A DNA stretch of 64,000 bases from assembly GCA_000318405.1 (NCBI GenBank), contig KB291764.1, positions 1 to 64,000 of the forward strand. The letters are read 5' to 3'. Within the stretch, counting starts at the first letter, position 1. Every line of letters starts with the position of its first letter. Source of the stretch: Brevundimonas diminuta 470-4. GTDB lineage: Bacteria > Pseudomonadota > Alphaproteobacteria > Caulobacterales > Caulobacteraceae. Below are positions 20,525 to 30,300 of this stretch, piece after piece. Both the position numbers and the translations under genes were made by a program. A model generated the notes under the pieces. That model searched no databases. It was not told where the DNA came from and saw only the letters and a list, made by a program, of their open reading frames with translations.

Positions 20525-21832
20525 TTGCATCCGAACCCGCGCGTGCTGGTTGTCGCCGACGCTGACGACTCCCTGGATTCCCTGTGCGAGGGGCTGGATC
20601 GGCTGGGGTGGCGGACCCTGACCGCGCGCGATCTGGATGCGGCCATCCTGGCGTTGGAAGACCTGACGATCGACGCCGCCGTCGTGGATACGGCCCTGTT
20701 GGACGCCTCGGCGGTTGAGCGGCTGCGATCGTCGACGGACGCGCGTTACCTGACGATTCTGGGCGTAGGGGCGCCGACGGGCGCCGGTCTCAATGGCTGC
20801 GATCTGACGCTTTCCAGGGCCCCGCATCCGGCGCAGGCCGCCATGCGGCTGGAGCAGATGACCCGCGCGGCGGTGGCGGAGGAAGAGTTCGTTCTGCGTC
20901 AGGCTACCTTCGGCCAGCATGGCGTGCCTCTGGCGGCGCCGGACATGGAAGCGGCGCCGCTGAACATTCTGACCGCCGGGGCGGCGGACCGTCGTTTCCT
21001 TGCGCTATCCAACGCCCTGGTGGAGCTGGGGGCCGAGGTGGTGGCGGCGCCGACGCCCTATACGGCCTTCGACTATCTGCATGAGCGTGCGTTCGACGGC
21101 GCCGTCCTCTGGGGCGATCGTTCGCACGCGCCGGCGCTGGCCATCGCGGCGGGGATGCGTCGGAACACGCGTCTGTACCATATTCCCCTGACCCTCTATC
21201 TGCGGGACGAGGAGGCGGGCGAGGCCTTGGGCGACCTGTACCAGCGCGGGTTCGCTGACGTCGCCGATCCGACGACGCCGGAAGAGGACGCCGCCGCCCG
21301 GGTCGTGGCTCTGGCGCACAATCATCGCCGCCAGCAGGGGCTTCGCCGTGCGCTCGACGCAGTGCGGGGCAGCGACCTGATGGATGCGGCGACGGGGCTG
21401 TTCAGCCGCGACCTGTTCGCCTCGCATTTGAGCCGGTTGGTGGAGGGCGCTCGCATTCGCTCGAGGCCCTTGTCCGTGGGCGTGCTGCGCGTGGCGGGGC
21501 GCGATACTCTGGAAGCATTGAGAGCGGGCGGCTGGCTGGAGAAGGCCATGCCTCAGGTCGGCGCCATGGTGTCGCGACTGGTGCGGGTCGAAGACACGGC
21601 CGCGCGCCTGTCCAGCGAGACCTTCGCCCTGGCCTTGCCCGCTACCGACGAAGCCTCGGCCCGCGTCACGGCCGAGCGGATCGCGGCCGTGATCGCCTGC
21701 ACGGCCTTTGACGCGGGCAAGGACCGCTCGCCCTTCGTCGTGGAACTGGACGTGGGGGTTGCTCAACTGACCGCCGACGACACGGCCGTGACCTTGCTGG
21801 AAAGGGCCGCCGCCGGACTGACGCGGCCCTGA
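20525..21832 (+). CDS. popA: PopA-like REC-REC-GGDEF protein with degenerate active site
   Basis: This 435-residue protein resembles Caulobacter PopA, a paralogue of PleD. Two receiver-like domains (about 1-120 and 145-280) lead into a GGDEF domain (about 295-430). The active-site signature is replaced by SSETF (residues 363-367), so cyclase activity is not expected, while the inhibitory-site RxxD is kept as RVED (354-357), which would still bind cyclic di-GMP. In Caulobacter, PopA brings RcdA to the pole for ClpXP degradation of CtrA. The start is a TTG preceded by a strong AGGAGA site nine bases upstream. It stands alone between divergent and convergent genes. Confidence 0.8.
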   Translation: MHPNPRVLVVADADDSLDSLCEGLDRLGWRTLTARDLDAAILALEDLTIDAAVVDTALLDASAVERLRSSTDARYLTILGVGAPTGAGLNGCDLTLSRAPHPAQAAMRLEQMTRAAVAEEEFVLRQATFGQHGVPLAAPDMEAAPLNILTAGAADRRFLALSNALVELGAEVVAAPTPYTAFDYLHERAFDGAVLWGDRSHAPALAIAAGMRRNTRLYHIPLTLYLRDEEAGEALGDLYQRGFADVADPTTPEEDAAARVVALAHNHRRQQGLRRALDAVRGSDLMDAATGLFSRDLFASHLSRLVEGARIRSRPLSVGVLRVAGRDTLEALRAGGWLEKAMPQVGAMVSRLVRVEDTAARLSSETFALALPATDEASARVTAERIAAVIACTAFDAGKDRSPFVVELDVGVAQLTADDTAVTLLERAAAGLTRP

Positions 21833-21838
21833 CCGCGA

Positions 21839-22981
21839 TCAGCCGGGCAGTTCCACCGAGACGGCGGCCTGGGCGGCCAGGCCTTCGCCGCGCCCGGTAA
21901 AGCCCAGGCCCTCGCTGGTGGTCGCCTTCACGCTGACGGCGTCCAGCGGCAGGTTCAGCAGTGCCGCCAGGCGCTCGCGCATCGCCTGTCGATGCGGCTT
22001 CACCTTGGGCTGCTCGCAGATCAGGGTGACGTCCACGTTGACGATGCGCCCGCCGCGCGCCGCCACCCGCTCGGCCGCATAGACCAGGAAACGGTCCGAG
22101 GCGGCGCCCTTCCATTGCGGATCGCTGGGCGGGAAATGGTCGCCGATGTCGCCATCGGCGATGGCGCCCAGAATGGCGTCGGTCAGGGCGTGCAGCCCCG
22201 CATCGGCGTCCGAATGGCCGATCAGGGTCTGGTCGTGCGGAATCTCGACCCCGCACAGCCAAACGGACGAGCCCGGCCCCCAGCGATGAACGTCGAAGCC
22301 CTGTCCGATGCGAACGACGGTGCGGGGGGCGGCGAGCGCCTCGGCCATGGCGAAATCCTCAGGGTAGGTCAGTTTCAGAAGGCGTGGATCGCCGGGAATT
22401 AGGCGGACGCGGCCGCCGGCGCGTTCGACGACGGCGGCTTCGTCGGTCGCCGTCTCATCGTTCGGCCACATGGCATAGGCGTCGCGGATGGTCTTCAGGC
22501 GGAAGGCCTGAGGCGTCTGGGCGCGCCAGAGGTTGTCGCGATCGACGCCGCCGACAATGAAATCGCCCTCGGCGCGGCGCAGGCTGTCGGCGACGGCGAG
22601 GGCGGGCAGGGCGCCGTCAGCGCCTTCAAGGCCCTGCAGCAGCGCCTTTATGACGTCGGCGCTCAGGAAGGGCCGGGCGGCGTCGTGGATCAGCACAGGC
22701 TCGGCGTCATCCGCCGTCAACACCGCCAGACCGGCCTGAACCGAGGCGGCCCGGGTCGCGCCGCCGGGCACGGCGCGCCAGCCGGACAGCCCAGTCAGAG
22801 CCGCCTGCGCCGTCGCTTCGGCGTCGGCTGCGATCACAACTACGACCTCACGCGCGCCAGCCTTCAGCAAAGCCTCGACCGACCAGGCGATGACCGGGCG
22901 TCCGGCGACGATGCGCCACTGTTTGGCGCCCCCGGCCCGCGAGCCCGAACCGGCGGCGACGACAATCGCTGAGAATCCCAT
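21839..22981 (-). CDS. ispDF: Bifunctional IspD/IspF isoprenoid enzyme
   Basis: This 380-residue fusion catalyses two steps of the MEP isoprenoid pathway. IspD (residues 1-225) shows [16 protein letters not shown] at the nucleotide site and [13 protein letters not shown]. IspF (residues 226-380) shows the metal ligands DVHRW and [18 protein letters not shown], then [16 protein letters not shown], and at the end [20 protein letters not shown]. The fusion is common in alphaproteobacteria. It is divergent from dusB with a 66-base gap. Confidence 0.96.
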   Translation of the reverse strand: MGFSAIVVAAGSGSRAGGAKQWRIVAGRPVIAWSVEALLKAGAREVVVVIAADAEATAQAALTGLSGWRAVPGGATRAASVQAGLAVLTADDAEPVLIHDAARPFLSADVIKALLQGLEGADGALPALAVADSLRRAEGDFIVGGVDRDNLWRAQTPQAFRLKTIRDAYAMWPNDETATDEAAVVERAGGRVRLIPGDPRLLKLTYPEDFAMAEALAAPRTVVRIGQGFDVHRWGPGSSVWLCGVEIPHDQTLIGHSDADAGLHALTDAILGAIADGDIGDHFPPSDPQWKGAASDRFLVYAAERVAARGGRIVNVDVTLICEQPKVKPHRQAMRERLAALLNLPLDAVSVKATTSEGLGFTGRGEGLAAQAAVSVELPG

Positions 22982-23047
22982 GACGGCCTTCTAGGCGTCC
23001 CGGTTCCGCTTGACGAGAGGGGGCGCCTTCGGTGCTAAGGGGACGTT

Positions 23048-24097
23048 ATGAAGACTGGCCTGCAAATTGGGGACGTAAGGATCGACGGGCGGGTGCTGAT
23101 GGCGCCCATGACCGGGATCACCGACCTGCCGTTCCGGGTGCTGGCCTCGCAGTTGGGCGCCTCTTACGTGGCGACCGAAATGGTGGCGGCGGCCGAGTTG
23201 GCGCGCGCGCGGCCAGACGTGGTGCGCCGCGCCGCCGTCGGCGGGGGCCTGCCGCTGACGGTGATCCAGCTGGTCGGCGGCGACGCCGAGGCGATGGCCG
23301 AGGGCGCGCGCATGGCGCAGAAGGCCGGCGCCCACATCATCGACCTGAACTTCGGCTGTCCGGCCAAGGAAGTCACCGGCGCGGCCTGCGGATCCGCCCT
23401 GATGCGGACGCCGGATCAGGCGGCGCGGATCATGGAGGCGGTCGTCCAGGCCGTCAGTCGGCCGGTGACGGTCAAGATGCGCTTGGGCTGGGACGACAAC
23501 AGTCTGAACGCGGCCGATCTGGCGCGCCGGGCCGAGGCCTTGGGCGTGGCGGCGGTGACGGTGCACGGCCGCACCCGCAAGCAGTTCTACACCGGGATCG
23601 CCGACTGGGACGCGGTGGCCGAGGTGAAGCAGGCGGTGGGTATCCCCGTCATCGTCAACGGCGACATCATCACCGCCGAACAGGCGCGCGAGGCCTTGGA
23701 ACGATCCGGCGCCGACGCCCTGATGCTGGGTCGAGGCGTCTATGGGCGGCCGTGGCTGGCCGCGCATCTGGAGCGCGCCCTGATCGACGGGACGCAGCTG
23801 CGCGAGCCGGATCGGGACGAACGGCTGGCGATCGTCATCCGGCATCTGCGGGCGTCGGCCGACTTCTACGGACTGCCGCTGGGGCTGAAGATGTTCCGCA
23901 AACATCTGGGCTGGTACATCGAACAGGCGCCCTGGCCGGCGGATCCGACCGAGCGACGGGCCGCCAAGGCGCGCCTGTGTCGGCTGGAGACGCCAGAGGC
24001 GGTCGAGGAGGCGCTGACGGCGCTGTGGCTCGATGTGAAGCATTCCCGCAACTTCGATGTTGAAAATAAGCCACAGGTGGTTGAAGCTATCGCTTAA
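23048..24097 (+). CDS. dusB: tRNA-dihydrouridine synthase DusB
   Basis: This 349-residue FMN enzyme reduces uridine in tRNA. It is a TIM barrel beginning LMAPMTGITDLPFR, with the catalytic Cys in IIDLNFGCPAKEVTGAACGSALM and the RNA/FMN site AVTVHGRTRKQFYTG, NGDI and LMLGRGVYGRPW. It is the DusB/NifR3 type, which in alphaproteobacteria heads the ntr operon. Its TAA overlaps the ntrY ATG by one base, so here it is joined directly to ntrY without ntrB and ntrC. Confidence 0.96.
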   Translation: MKTGLQIGDVRIDGRVLMAPMTGITDLPFRVLASQLGASYVATEMVAAAELARARPDVVRRAAVGGGLPLTVIQLVGGDAEAMAEGARMAQKAGAHIIDLNFGCPAKEVTGAACGSALMRTPDQAARIMEAVVQAVSRPVTVKMRLGWDDNSLNAADLARRAEALGVAAVTVHGRTRKQFYTGIADWDAVAEVKQAVGIPVIVNGDIITAEQAREALERSGADALMLGRGVYGRPWLAAHLERALIDGTQLREPDRDERLAIVIRHLRASADFYGLPLGLKMFRKHLGWYIEQAPWPADPTERRAAKARLCRLETPEAVEEALTALWLDVKHSRNFDVENKPQVVEAIA

Positions 24098-26346
24098 TGT
24101 CGAACCCCGCCGCCCCGGCTGATCACCATAACTCGGAGCTTTCGCTCTGGGGGCGGTTGGCTGGCGGCCGGGCGCGCGCCCTGTTCGGCACGGCCTATGC
24201 CGTCGCCTTCATCGTCACGGCGGCGGCCATCTGGCTTGTCGCCATCGCGCCCGGCGCGACCGGTGGCGGCGATGCACGCTCTGCGGCCAGCCAGGCCGTG
24301 CTGTTCATCCTGCTGGCCAATCTGGTCCTGATTTTCGGACTGGCCTTTGTGATCGGCGTCCGCGTGTTGCGCCTGTTCCGCAACCGCTACGACCCTGGGG
24401 CGCGGCTGCATCTGCGCTTCGTGACCCTGTTCTCGCTGGTCTCGGTCGTGCCCGCCGTGCTGATCGCCCTGGTGTTCGGCGTCCTGGTCAACCGCGGCGT
24501 CGATCAGTGGTTCAGCGCCAATGTGCAGTCGGCGGTCACGAACGGCGCCGAGATCGGCCGCGCCTATGTCGCCGACGTCGGCAGCGGGCTTGAGGCGGAT
24601 ATGGAGACCATGTCCACCGAACTGGGCGGGGTGCGCGGCCTGTTCGACAACCGCATCCAGTTTTCACGCGCCCTGGCTCAGATCGGCGACTTTTTCGGCT
24701 ATCCGGCGCTTTATATCCTCGACGAGAACGGCCGCGTGCTGGCCAGCGGCGAGCGGCCCGGCGCGCCGCCCTATGTCGCGCCGCCCCGCGAAGCCCTGGA
24801 GACGGTTGCAGGCGGCGAGGTGGCCCCCACCACGGTGACGGAGAACCCCGACACGGTGCGCGCCCTCTATCCGCTGCCTGACTATGGCAACGCCTATCTC
24901 TACGTCGTGCGCCCGCTGGCGCCGGGCCTGATCCAGCGGATGCGCAACGGCGAGGAATCCATCACCGCCTACCGCGAGGCGGAGGAAAGCCGCGCCCGCA
25001 TCCAGGCGGCCTTCGCCCTCAGCTATCTTGAGACGGCCCTGCTGGTGCTGGTCGGCGCGGTGTGGCTGGCCATGTCGGCGGCCAGTTCGATCTCGGCGCC
25101 CATCGGTCGGCTGGTGAAGGCGGCGGACCAGGTGGCCGGCGGCGATCTGGACGCGAGGGTCGACAACGCGGAGGCGCCCGCAGAACTGATCGTCCTGTCC
25201 GAAGCCTTCAACCGCATGACGCAGGACATCAAGACCCAGCAGGCCGCCTTGAAGACCGCCTCGGACGAAGCTCAGGCCCGAAGCCTGTTCATTGAAACCG
25301 TGCTGTCGGGCGTCAGCGCGGGCGTCATCGGCCTGGATCGCAAGCGCCGCATCTCGGCCATCAACGACAGCGCCAGCCACCTGCTGGGGCTGGACGCCGA
25401 GCATGTGCAGGGACGGCGGCTGGCCGAGGTGGCGCCGGAACTGGGCGAACTGTCCGAGCGTGGCGAGGCGCATATCGAAGAGGACATCGACATCGACCGC
25501 AACGGCGACGCCCTGCGTCTGCGGGTCCGCATCGAAGGCGGGCAGGGCGGCGAGATGGTGCTGACCTTCGACGACATCACGCGACTGGTCACGGCCCAGC
25601 GTAACGCCGCCTGGCGCGACGTGGCGCGGCGCATCGCCCATGAGATCAAGAACCCGCTGACGCCGATTCAGCTGTCGGCTGAGCGCCTGCGCCGTCGCTA
25701 TCGCGAGCGGGTCGGCGAGGATGTCGAAGTCTTTGACCGCTGCACCGAAACCATCATCCGTCAGGTCGGCGATATCGGACGGATGGTGGACGAGTTCTCG
25801 TCCTTCGCACGGATGCCCGCGCCTCGCTTCTCTCGCGAGAACCCGGCCGAAATGCTGCGCGAGGCGGTGTTCGCCCAGCGCGTTGCGGCGGGGGATATCG
25901 GTGTCGATCTGATCGAGCCCCTGCCGGACGTGGCGATGCAGGCCGACGGTCGCATGGTTCGTCAGGCCCTCGCCAACATCCTGAAGAACGCAGGCGAGGC
26001 GGTGGCCGGTCGACGTGAGCGGGACGGGGTGACGGAGCCCGGTCTGGGCATCATCGCCCGAATGACGGTCGAGGACGGCGTCGCCTCCTTCATCATCGAG
26101 GACGACGGCGTCGGCCTGCCGGCCAAGGATCGGGACCGGCTGACCGAACCCTATGTAACCACGCGCGAGAAGGGGACGGGCCTGGGCCTGGCCATCGTCA
26201 AGCGCATCTGTGAAGACCACGGCGGAGAGCTGAAGCTAGCCGACGCCGAAACCTTGTCAGGCGCCCGCGTGTGCCTGAACTTCCCCCTGAGCCAGGATCA
26301 TAAGGCCGTCGCCCGCGCTGCCAGCGCGACGCGGACGGCGGAGTAA
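24097..26346 (+). CDS. ntrY: NtrY-type sensor histidine kinase
   Basis: This 749-residue membrane kinase is the sensor of the NtrY/NtrX pair, linked to nitrogen and redox or envelope responses in alphaproteobacteria. Four N-terminal membrane segments (about 30-52, 67-90, 105-130 and 310-330) frame a periplasmic region; a HAMP domain (ASSISAPIGRLVKAADQVAGG) and a PAS domain follow. The dimerisation box has the phospho-accepting His in RRIAHEIKNPLTPIQLSAERL near residue 515. The ATPase domain has NILKNAGEA, DDGVGLP and GTGLGLAI. It overlaps dusB and lies ten bases before ntrX. Confidence 0.95.
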   Translation: MSNPAAPADHHNSELSLWGRLAGGRARALFGTAYAVAFIVTAAAIWLVAIAPGATGGGDARSAASQAVLFILLANLVLIFGLAFVIGVRVLRLFRNRYDPGARLHLRFVTLFSLVSVVPAVLIALVFGVLVNRGVDQWFSANVQSAVTNGAEIGRAYVADVGSGLEADMETMSTELGGVRGLFDNRIQFSRALAQIGDFFGYPALYILDENGRVLASGERPGAPPYVAPPREALETVAGGEVAPTTVTENPDTVRALYPLPDYGNAYLYVVRPLAPGLIQRMRNGEESITAYREAEESRARIQAAFALSYLETALLVLVGAVWLAMSAASSISAPIGRLVKAADQVAGGDLDARVDNAEAPAELIVLSEAFNRMTQDIKTQQAALKTASDEAQARSLFIETVLSGVSAGVIGLDRKRRISAINDSASHLLGLDAEHVQGRRLAEVAPELGELSERGEAHIEEDIDIDRNGDALRLRVRIEGGQGGEMVLTFDDITRLVTAQRNAAWRDVARRIAHEIKNPLTPIQLSAERLRRRYRERVGEDVEVFDRCTETIIRQVGDIGRMVDEFSSFARMPAPRFSRENPAEMLREAVFAQRVAAGDIGVDLIEPLPDVAMQADGRMVRQALANILKNAGEAVAGRRERDGVTEPGLGIIARMTVEDGVASFIIEDDGVGLPAKDRDRLTEPYVTTREKGTGLGLAIVKRICEDHGGELKLADAETLSGARVCLNFPLSQDHKAVARAASATRTAE

Positions 26347-26356
26347 GAGAGGCGTC

Positions 26357-27763
26357 ATGAAAAGCACCGGTGCCGACATTCTGGTCGTCGACGACGAAGC
26401 CGATATCCGCGAGCTGGTTTCCGGCTTGCTGGAGGACGAAGGCCATGCGGTCCGCACGGCCGCAAACTCGGACGAGGCCCTGGCCGCCATCAAGGCGCGC
26501 AAGCCGTCGCTGGCGGTCCTGGACATCTGGATGCAGGGCGGCGGACTGGACGGCCTGGAACTGCTGGATGTCGTGCGCGAGCTGGATGAAGACCTGCCGG
26601 TCGTCATGATCTCGGGCCACGGCAACATTGAAACGGCGGTCAGCGCCCTGAAGCGCGGCGCCTATGACTTCATCGAAAAGCCGTTCAAGTCCGACCGGCT
26701 GGTGGTGGTGGTCGAGCGGGCGCTGGAAGCGGCTTCTCTGAAGCGTGAAAACCGTCGCCTGCGCGCCCAGACGCTGACGCCCAGCGGCCTGATCGGCAAG
26801 TCGGTGGCGGCGCAGGCGCTGCGCAGCACCATCTCCAAGGTGGCGCCCGCCAACAGCCGCATCCTGATCGCGGGGCCTCCAGGCTCGGGCAAGGAACTGG
26901 TCGCGCGCCAGATCCACGACGCCAGCCCGCGCGCCCGCGCCGAGTTCGTGGCGATCTCGGCGGCCGGCATGACGCCCGAGCGGCTCGACGTCGAACTGTT
27001 CGGCGAAGAAGGCGGCGACGGCCGCCCGCGCAAGATCGGCGTCTTTGAACAGGCGCATAACGGCACCCTGTTCCTCGACGACGTGGCCGACATGCCCCGC
27101 GAGAGCCAGAGCCGCATCCTGCGCGTTCTGGTCGAGCAGCGGTTCCCCCGCGTCGGCGGCGAACAGGACGTTCAGGTCGACGTGCGGGTCATCAGTTCGA
27201 CCTCGCGCGATCTGCGTCTGGAGATCAGCGAAGGCCGCTTCCGCGAGGACCTGTTCCACCGCCTGAACGTGGTGCCGATCCGCGTTCCGCCGCTGTCCGA
27301 ACGTCGCGAGGATATCAGCGAACTGGTCGAGTATTTCGTCGACAGCCTGTCGGCGTCGCAGGGGCTGCCGCATCGCCGCATCGCCGATGACGCCCTGGCT
27401 GTGCTGCAGGTCCACCCGTGGCCCGGCAACGTTCGGCAGTTGCGCAACAATGTCGAACGCCTGCTGATCCTGGCGACCGGGACGGCGGACGAGCCGATCA
27501 CCGCCGACATGCTTCCACAGGAGGTGGCGTCGTCCGCCAGCCCCGCCTCGCTCAGCGCCGATCGCATCATCGCCCTGCCGCTGCGTGAAGCCAGGGAGGT
27601 GTTCGAGCGGGAATATCTGTCGGCGCAAATCATGCGCTTCGGCGGCAATATCTCGCGCACGGCCGCCTTTATCGGCATGGAACGGTCGGCGCTGCATCGC
27701 AAGCTTAAGTCGCTGGGCGTGTCGCCCGCACGCGGCGGAGACGAAGAAGGAGAGGGCGCCTGA
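26357..27763 (+). CDS. ntrX: NtrX-type response regulator
   Basis: This 468-residue regulator pairs with NtrY. It has a receiver domain (1-120) with phospho-acceptor Asp56 in LAVLDIWMQGG, an AAA+ domain (about 135-375) with Walker A GPPGSGKELVARQIH and Walker B GTLFLDDVADMP, and a C-terminal Fis-type helix-turn-helix (NISRTAAFIGMERSALHRKL). The GAFTGA loop that contacts sigma-54 is missing: the segment after ELFGEE reads GGDGRPRKIGVFEQ. This is typical of NtrX and suggests it does not act as a classical sigma-54 activator. It overlaps the next gene by one base. Confidence 0.94.
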   Translation: MKSTGADILVVDDEADIRELVSGLLEDEGHAVRTAANSDEALAAIKARKPSLAVLDIWMQGGGLDGLELLDVVRELDEDLPVVMISGHGNIETAVSALKRGAYDFIEKPFKSDRLVVVVERALEAASLKRENRRLRAQTLTPSGLIGKSVAAQALRSTISKVAPANSRILIAGPPGSGKELVARQIHDASPRARAEFVAISAAGMTPERLDVELFGEEGGDGRPRKIGVFEQAHNGTLFLDDVADMPRESQSRILRVLVEQRFPRVGGEQDVQVDVRVISSTSRDLRLEISEGRFREDLFHRLNVVPIRVPPLSERREDISELVEYFVDSLSASQGLPHRRIADDALAVLQVHPWPGNVRQLRNNVERLLILATGTADEPITADMLPQEVASSASPASLSADRIIALPLREAREVFEREYLSAQIMRFGGNISRTAAFIGMERSALHRKLKSLGVSPARGGDEEGEGA

Positions 27764-28623
27764 TGTCCAGGGTCGCCTATGTAAACGGCGTTTATCAGCC
27801 GCACGGTCAGGCTGTAGTCCACATCGAGGATCGCGGGTTTCAGTTCGCCGACGGCGTTTATGAAGTCTGGTCGGTTTTTGACGGCAGACTGGCTGACTAT
27901 CAGGGCCACCTGAGCCGGTTGGCGCGCAGCCTGACTGAGCTTCGCATCGACATTCCCATGTCGGCCCAGTCGCTGGGCATCGTGCTGCGCGAGACGATCC
28001 GTCGGAACCGGGTGCGCAATGGCATCGTCTATATCCAGATCACGCGCGGCACGGCACCCCGCGATCACGCCTTCCCGACAGACGTAGCGCCCAGCGTCAT
28101 CATCACCGCCAAGTCGATCGACCTGAAGAAGGGCGAAGCCCTGGCGGCCAAGGGGGCGGCAGGCGTCACGCATCCCGACCTGCGCTGGGGGCGTTGCGAC
28201 ATCAAGACGGTTGGTCTGTTGCCCAATGCGCTCGCCAAACAGACGGCGCGCGAACGCGGCGCCTATGAGGCCATCCTGTTCGACGAAATGGGCATGGTGA
28301 CCGAGGGCTCCTCGACCAACGCCTGGATCGTTGACGAGAACGGCAAGCTGAGGACCCGCGACACTCAGGCCAACATCCTGCGCGGCATCACCCGCGCGGC
28401 GATCATGAAGCTGGTGGAGGCGGAAGGCATCGAGCTGGAAGAGCGCGCCTTCAGCGTCGAAGAGGCCAAGCGCGCGCGTGAAATCTTCGTCACGGCGGCC
28501 AGTTCCTTCGTCATGCCGATCGTTTCGCTGGACGGAACCCGCATCGGCGAGGGCAAGCCCGGCCCGGTGGCGACCCGTCTGCGCGAGATTTATCTGGAAC
28601 AGGCGCGCCGCGAGGCCATTTAA
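27763..28623 (+). CDS. dat: D-amino-acid aminotransferase
   Basis: This 286-residue fold-type IV PLP enzyme matches D-alanine transaminase. It starts with [23 protein letters not shown] and has the PLP lysine in [17 protein letters not shown] near residue 147, plus [22 protein letters not shown] and the phosphate-binding [10 protein letters not shown]. It would interconvert D-alanine and D-glutamate for cell-wall synthesis. Its ATG overlaps the ntrX stop, placing it in the ntr operon. A branched-chain aminotransferase-like role is the alternative within the fold. Confidence 0.88.
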   Translation: MSRVAYVNGVYQPHGQAVVHIEDRGFQFADGVYEVWSVFDGRLADYQGHLSRLARSLTELRIDIPMSAQSLGIVLRETIRRNRVRNGIVYIQITRGTAPRDHAFPTDVAPSVIITAKSIDLKKGEALAAKGAAGVTHPDLRWGRCDIKTVGLLPNALAKQTARERGAYEAILFDEMGMVTEGSSTNAWIVDENGKLRTRDTQANILRGITRAAIMKLVEAEGIELEERAFSVEEAKRAREIFVTAASSFVMPIVSLDGTRIGEGKPGPVATRLREIYLEQARREAI

Positions 28624-28733
28624 GCCGTTGCCGCACCGGCGGGGGCATGGCTAAGGTCGCGAATGCGGGCGACGTCCCGCCTCGCGGCCATTCCGCCGTC
28701 GATGAAAAAGACCAAGAACAGGATCAACCTGCC

Positions 28734-28979
28734 ATGTCGCAAGACAAACGACAGAACCTCCAGGACACCTTCCTGAACAGCGTCCGCAAGACGAAGACCC
28801 CGCTGACCATCTTCCTGGTGAACGGCGTCAAGCTTCAGGGTATCGTCACCTGGTTCGACAACTTCTGTGTGCTGCTGCGTCGCGATGGCCAATCGCAGCT
28901 GGTCTACAAGCACGCCATCTCGACCATCATGCCGTCCGCGCCCGTGCAGTTGTACGAGCCCGACGCCGAAGAAGACTGA
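28734..28979 (+). CDS. hfq: RNA chaperone Hfq
   Basis: This 81-residue Sm-like protein is Hfq, which pairs small RNAs with mRNAs. Sm1 is seen in [27 protein letters not shown] and Sm2 in [14 protein letters not shown] start at the ATG at 28734, which matches the family N-terminus; the frame extends upstream to 28647 but that part does not resemble Hfq. A 110-base leader separates it from dat. It is immediately followed by hflX, as in many proteobacteria. Confidence 0.97.
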   Translation: MSQDKRQNLQDTFLNSVRKTKTPLTIFLVNGVKLQGIVTWFDNFCVLLRRDGQSQLVYKHAISTIMPSAPVQLYEPDAEED

Positions 28980-30293
28980 TTGACCTCCAAACTCATTGAC
29001 CACGCCGTCCCGCTGATCCGGGCCGTCGTCATCCACCCCGACCGTCGCGGCGACAATGCGCGCCATGCTTCCGAACGCCTGGAAGAAGCCGTGGGCCTGG
29101 CCCAGGCGCTGGACCTTGACGTGCGGGCGCAGGAAATCGTGCGCCTGCGCTCCGTCACGCCCGCCACCCTGATCGGACGCGGCAAGCTGGAAGAGATTTC
29201 GGCCCTGATCCTGGCCGCCGACGCCGAGGCGGTCGTCATCGACGACCAGTTGACGCCGGTGCAACAGCGCAACCTGGAACGCTTCTGGGACATCAAGGTC
29301 ATCGATCGAACCGGCCTGATCCTCGAGATCTTCGGCCGCCGCGCCCGCACGCGCGAAGGGCGACTTCAGGTCGAGCTGGCGCGGCTGGAATACGAACGCT
29401 CGCGCCTTGTCCGAACCTGGACCCACCTGGAACGCCAGCGCGGCGGCACAGGCGGTACGGGCGGCCCCGGCGAAACCCAGATCGAGCTGGACCGGCGGAT
29501 GATCGCCGACCGCATCGTCCGGCTGAAGGCCGAACTGGAAGAGGTGCGCCGCACGCGCGGCCTGCACCGCAAGGCGCGCAAACAGGTCCCGTTCCCCTCC
29601 GTCGCCCTGGTCGGTTACACCAATGCGGGCAAGTCGACGCTGTTCAACCGGCTGACGGGGGCCGAGGTGATGGCCAAGGACCTGCTGTTCGCCACTTTGG
29701 ACACGACCCAGCGCACCATCCGTCTGCCGCAGGGGCGCCCGGCCATCATCGCCGACACCGTAGGCTTCGTCTCCGACCTGCCGCACGAACTGGTGGAGAG
29801 CTTCCGCGCCACGCTGGAGGAGGTCGGCGAGGCTGATCTGATCCTGCATGTGCGCGACATCGCCTCGCCCGACAGCGCCGCCCAGGCCAAGGACGTCGAG
29901 GCTGTGCTGGAGCAGATACCGACGCCCGAGGGCAAGACGCGCCGTATTCTCGAGGTCTGGAACAAGATCGACCTGCTGGAGGCGGAAACGCGGGAAACCG
30001 TGGTCGGCCAGGCCGAACGTCTGGCGCGCGAGGGAACGGCCGTGGCCGTGTCCGCCTGGACAGGCGAGGGGATCGAGGCGCTGCGCGACACCATCGCCAG
30101 TCTGATCGACGACGACCCCGAGACGCAGCTTACGGTCGAGCCGCATCGCGGCGACCTGCTGGCGTGGCTATACGCCAACGGCCGCGTGACGGGGCGCGAA
30201 ACGGATGATGACGGCCGGGTCCATCTGACGGTCCGCCTGCATCCCGCCGCGCTGGGGCGACTTGAACGGCTGTATCCGGATGTGATCGACTGA
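28980..30293 (+). CDS. hflX: GTPase HflX
   Basis: This 437-residue protein is HflX, a ribosome-associated GTPase that splits stalled ribosomes after stress. The N-terminal domain ends in the glycine-rich linker RGGTGGTGGPGETQIELDRR. The G domain has G1 GYTNAGKSTLFNRL, G3 DTVGFVSDLPHELV and G4 NKIDLLE. The start is a TTG that directly abuts the hfq stop codon, so translation is probably coupled. Confidence 0.95.
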   Translation: MTSKLIDHAVPLIRAVVIHPDRRGDNARHASERLEEAVGLAQALDLDVRAQEIVRLRSVTPATLIGRGKLEEISALILAADAEAVVIDDQLTPVQQRNLERFWDIKVIDRTGLILEIFGRRARTREGRLQVELARLEYERSRLVRTWTHLERQRGGTGGTGGPGETQIELDRRMIADRIVRLKAELEEVRRTRGLHRKARKQVPFPSVALVGYTNAGKSTLFNRLTGAEVMAKDLLFATLDTTQRTIRLPQGRPAIIADTVGFVSDLPHELVESFRATLEEVGEADLILHVRDIASPDSAAQAKDVEAVLEQIPTPEGKTRRILEVWNKIDLLEAETRETVVGQAERLAREGTAVAVSAWTGEGIEALRDTIASLIDDDPETQLTVEPHRGDLLAWLYANGRVTGRETDDDGRVHLTVRLHPAALGRLERLYPDVID

Positions 30294-30300
30294 TCCCCTC

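Noticed and set aside
24664-26220. 518-codon minus-strand frame over ntrY
   Set aside because: It is the complement of the NtrY sensor and kinase domains, with no domain signal.
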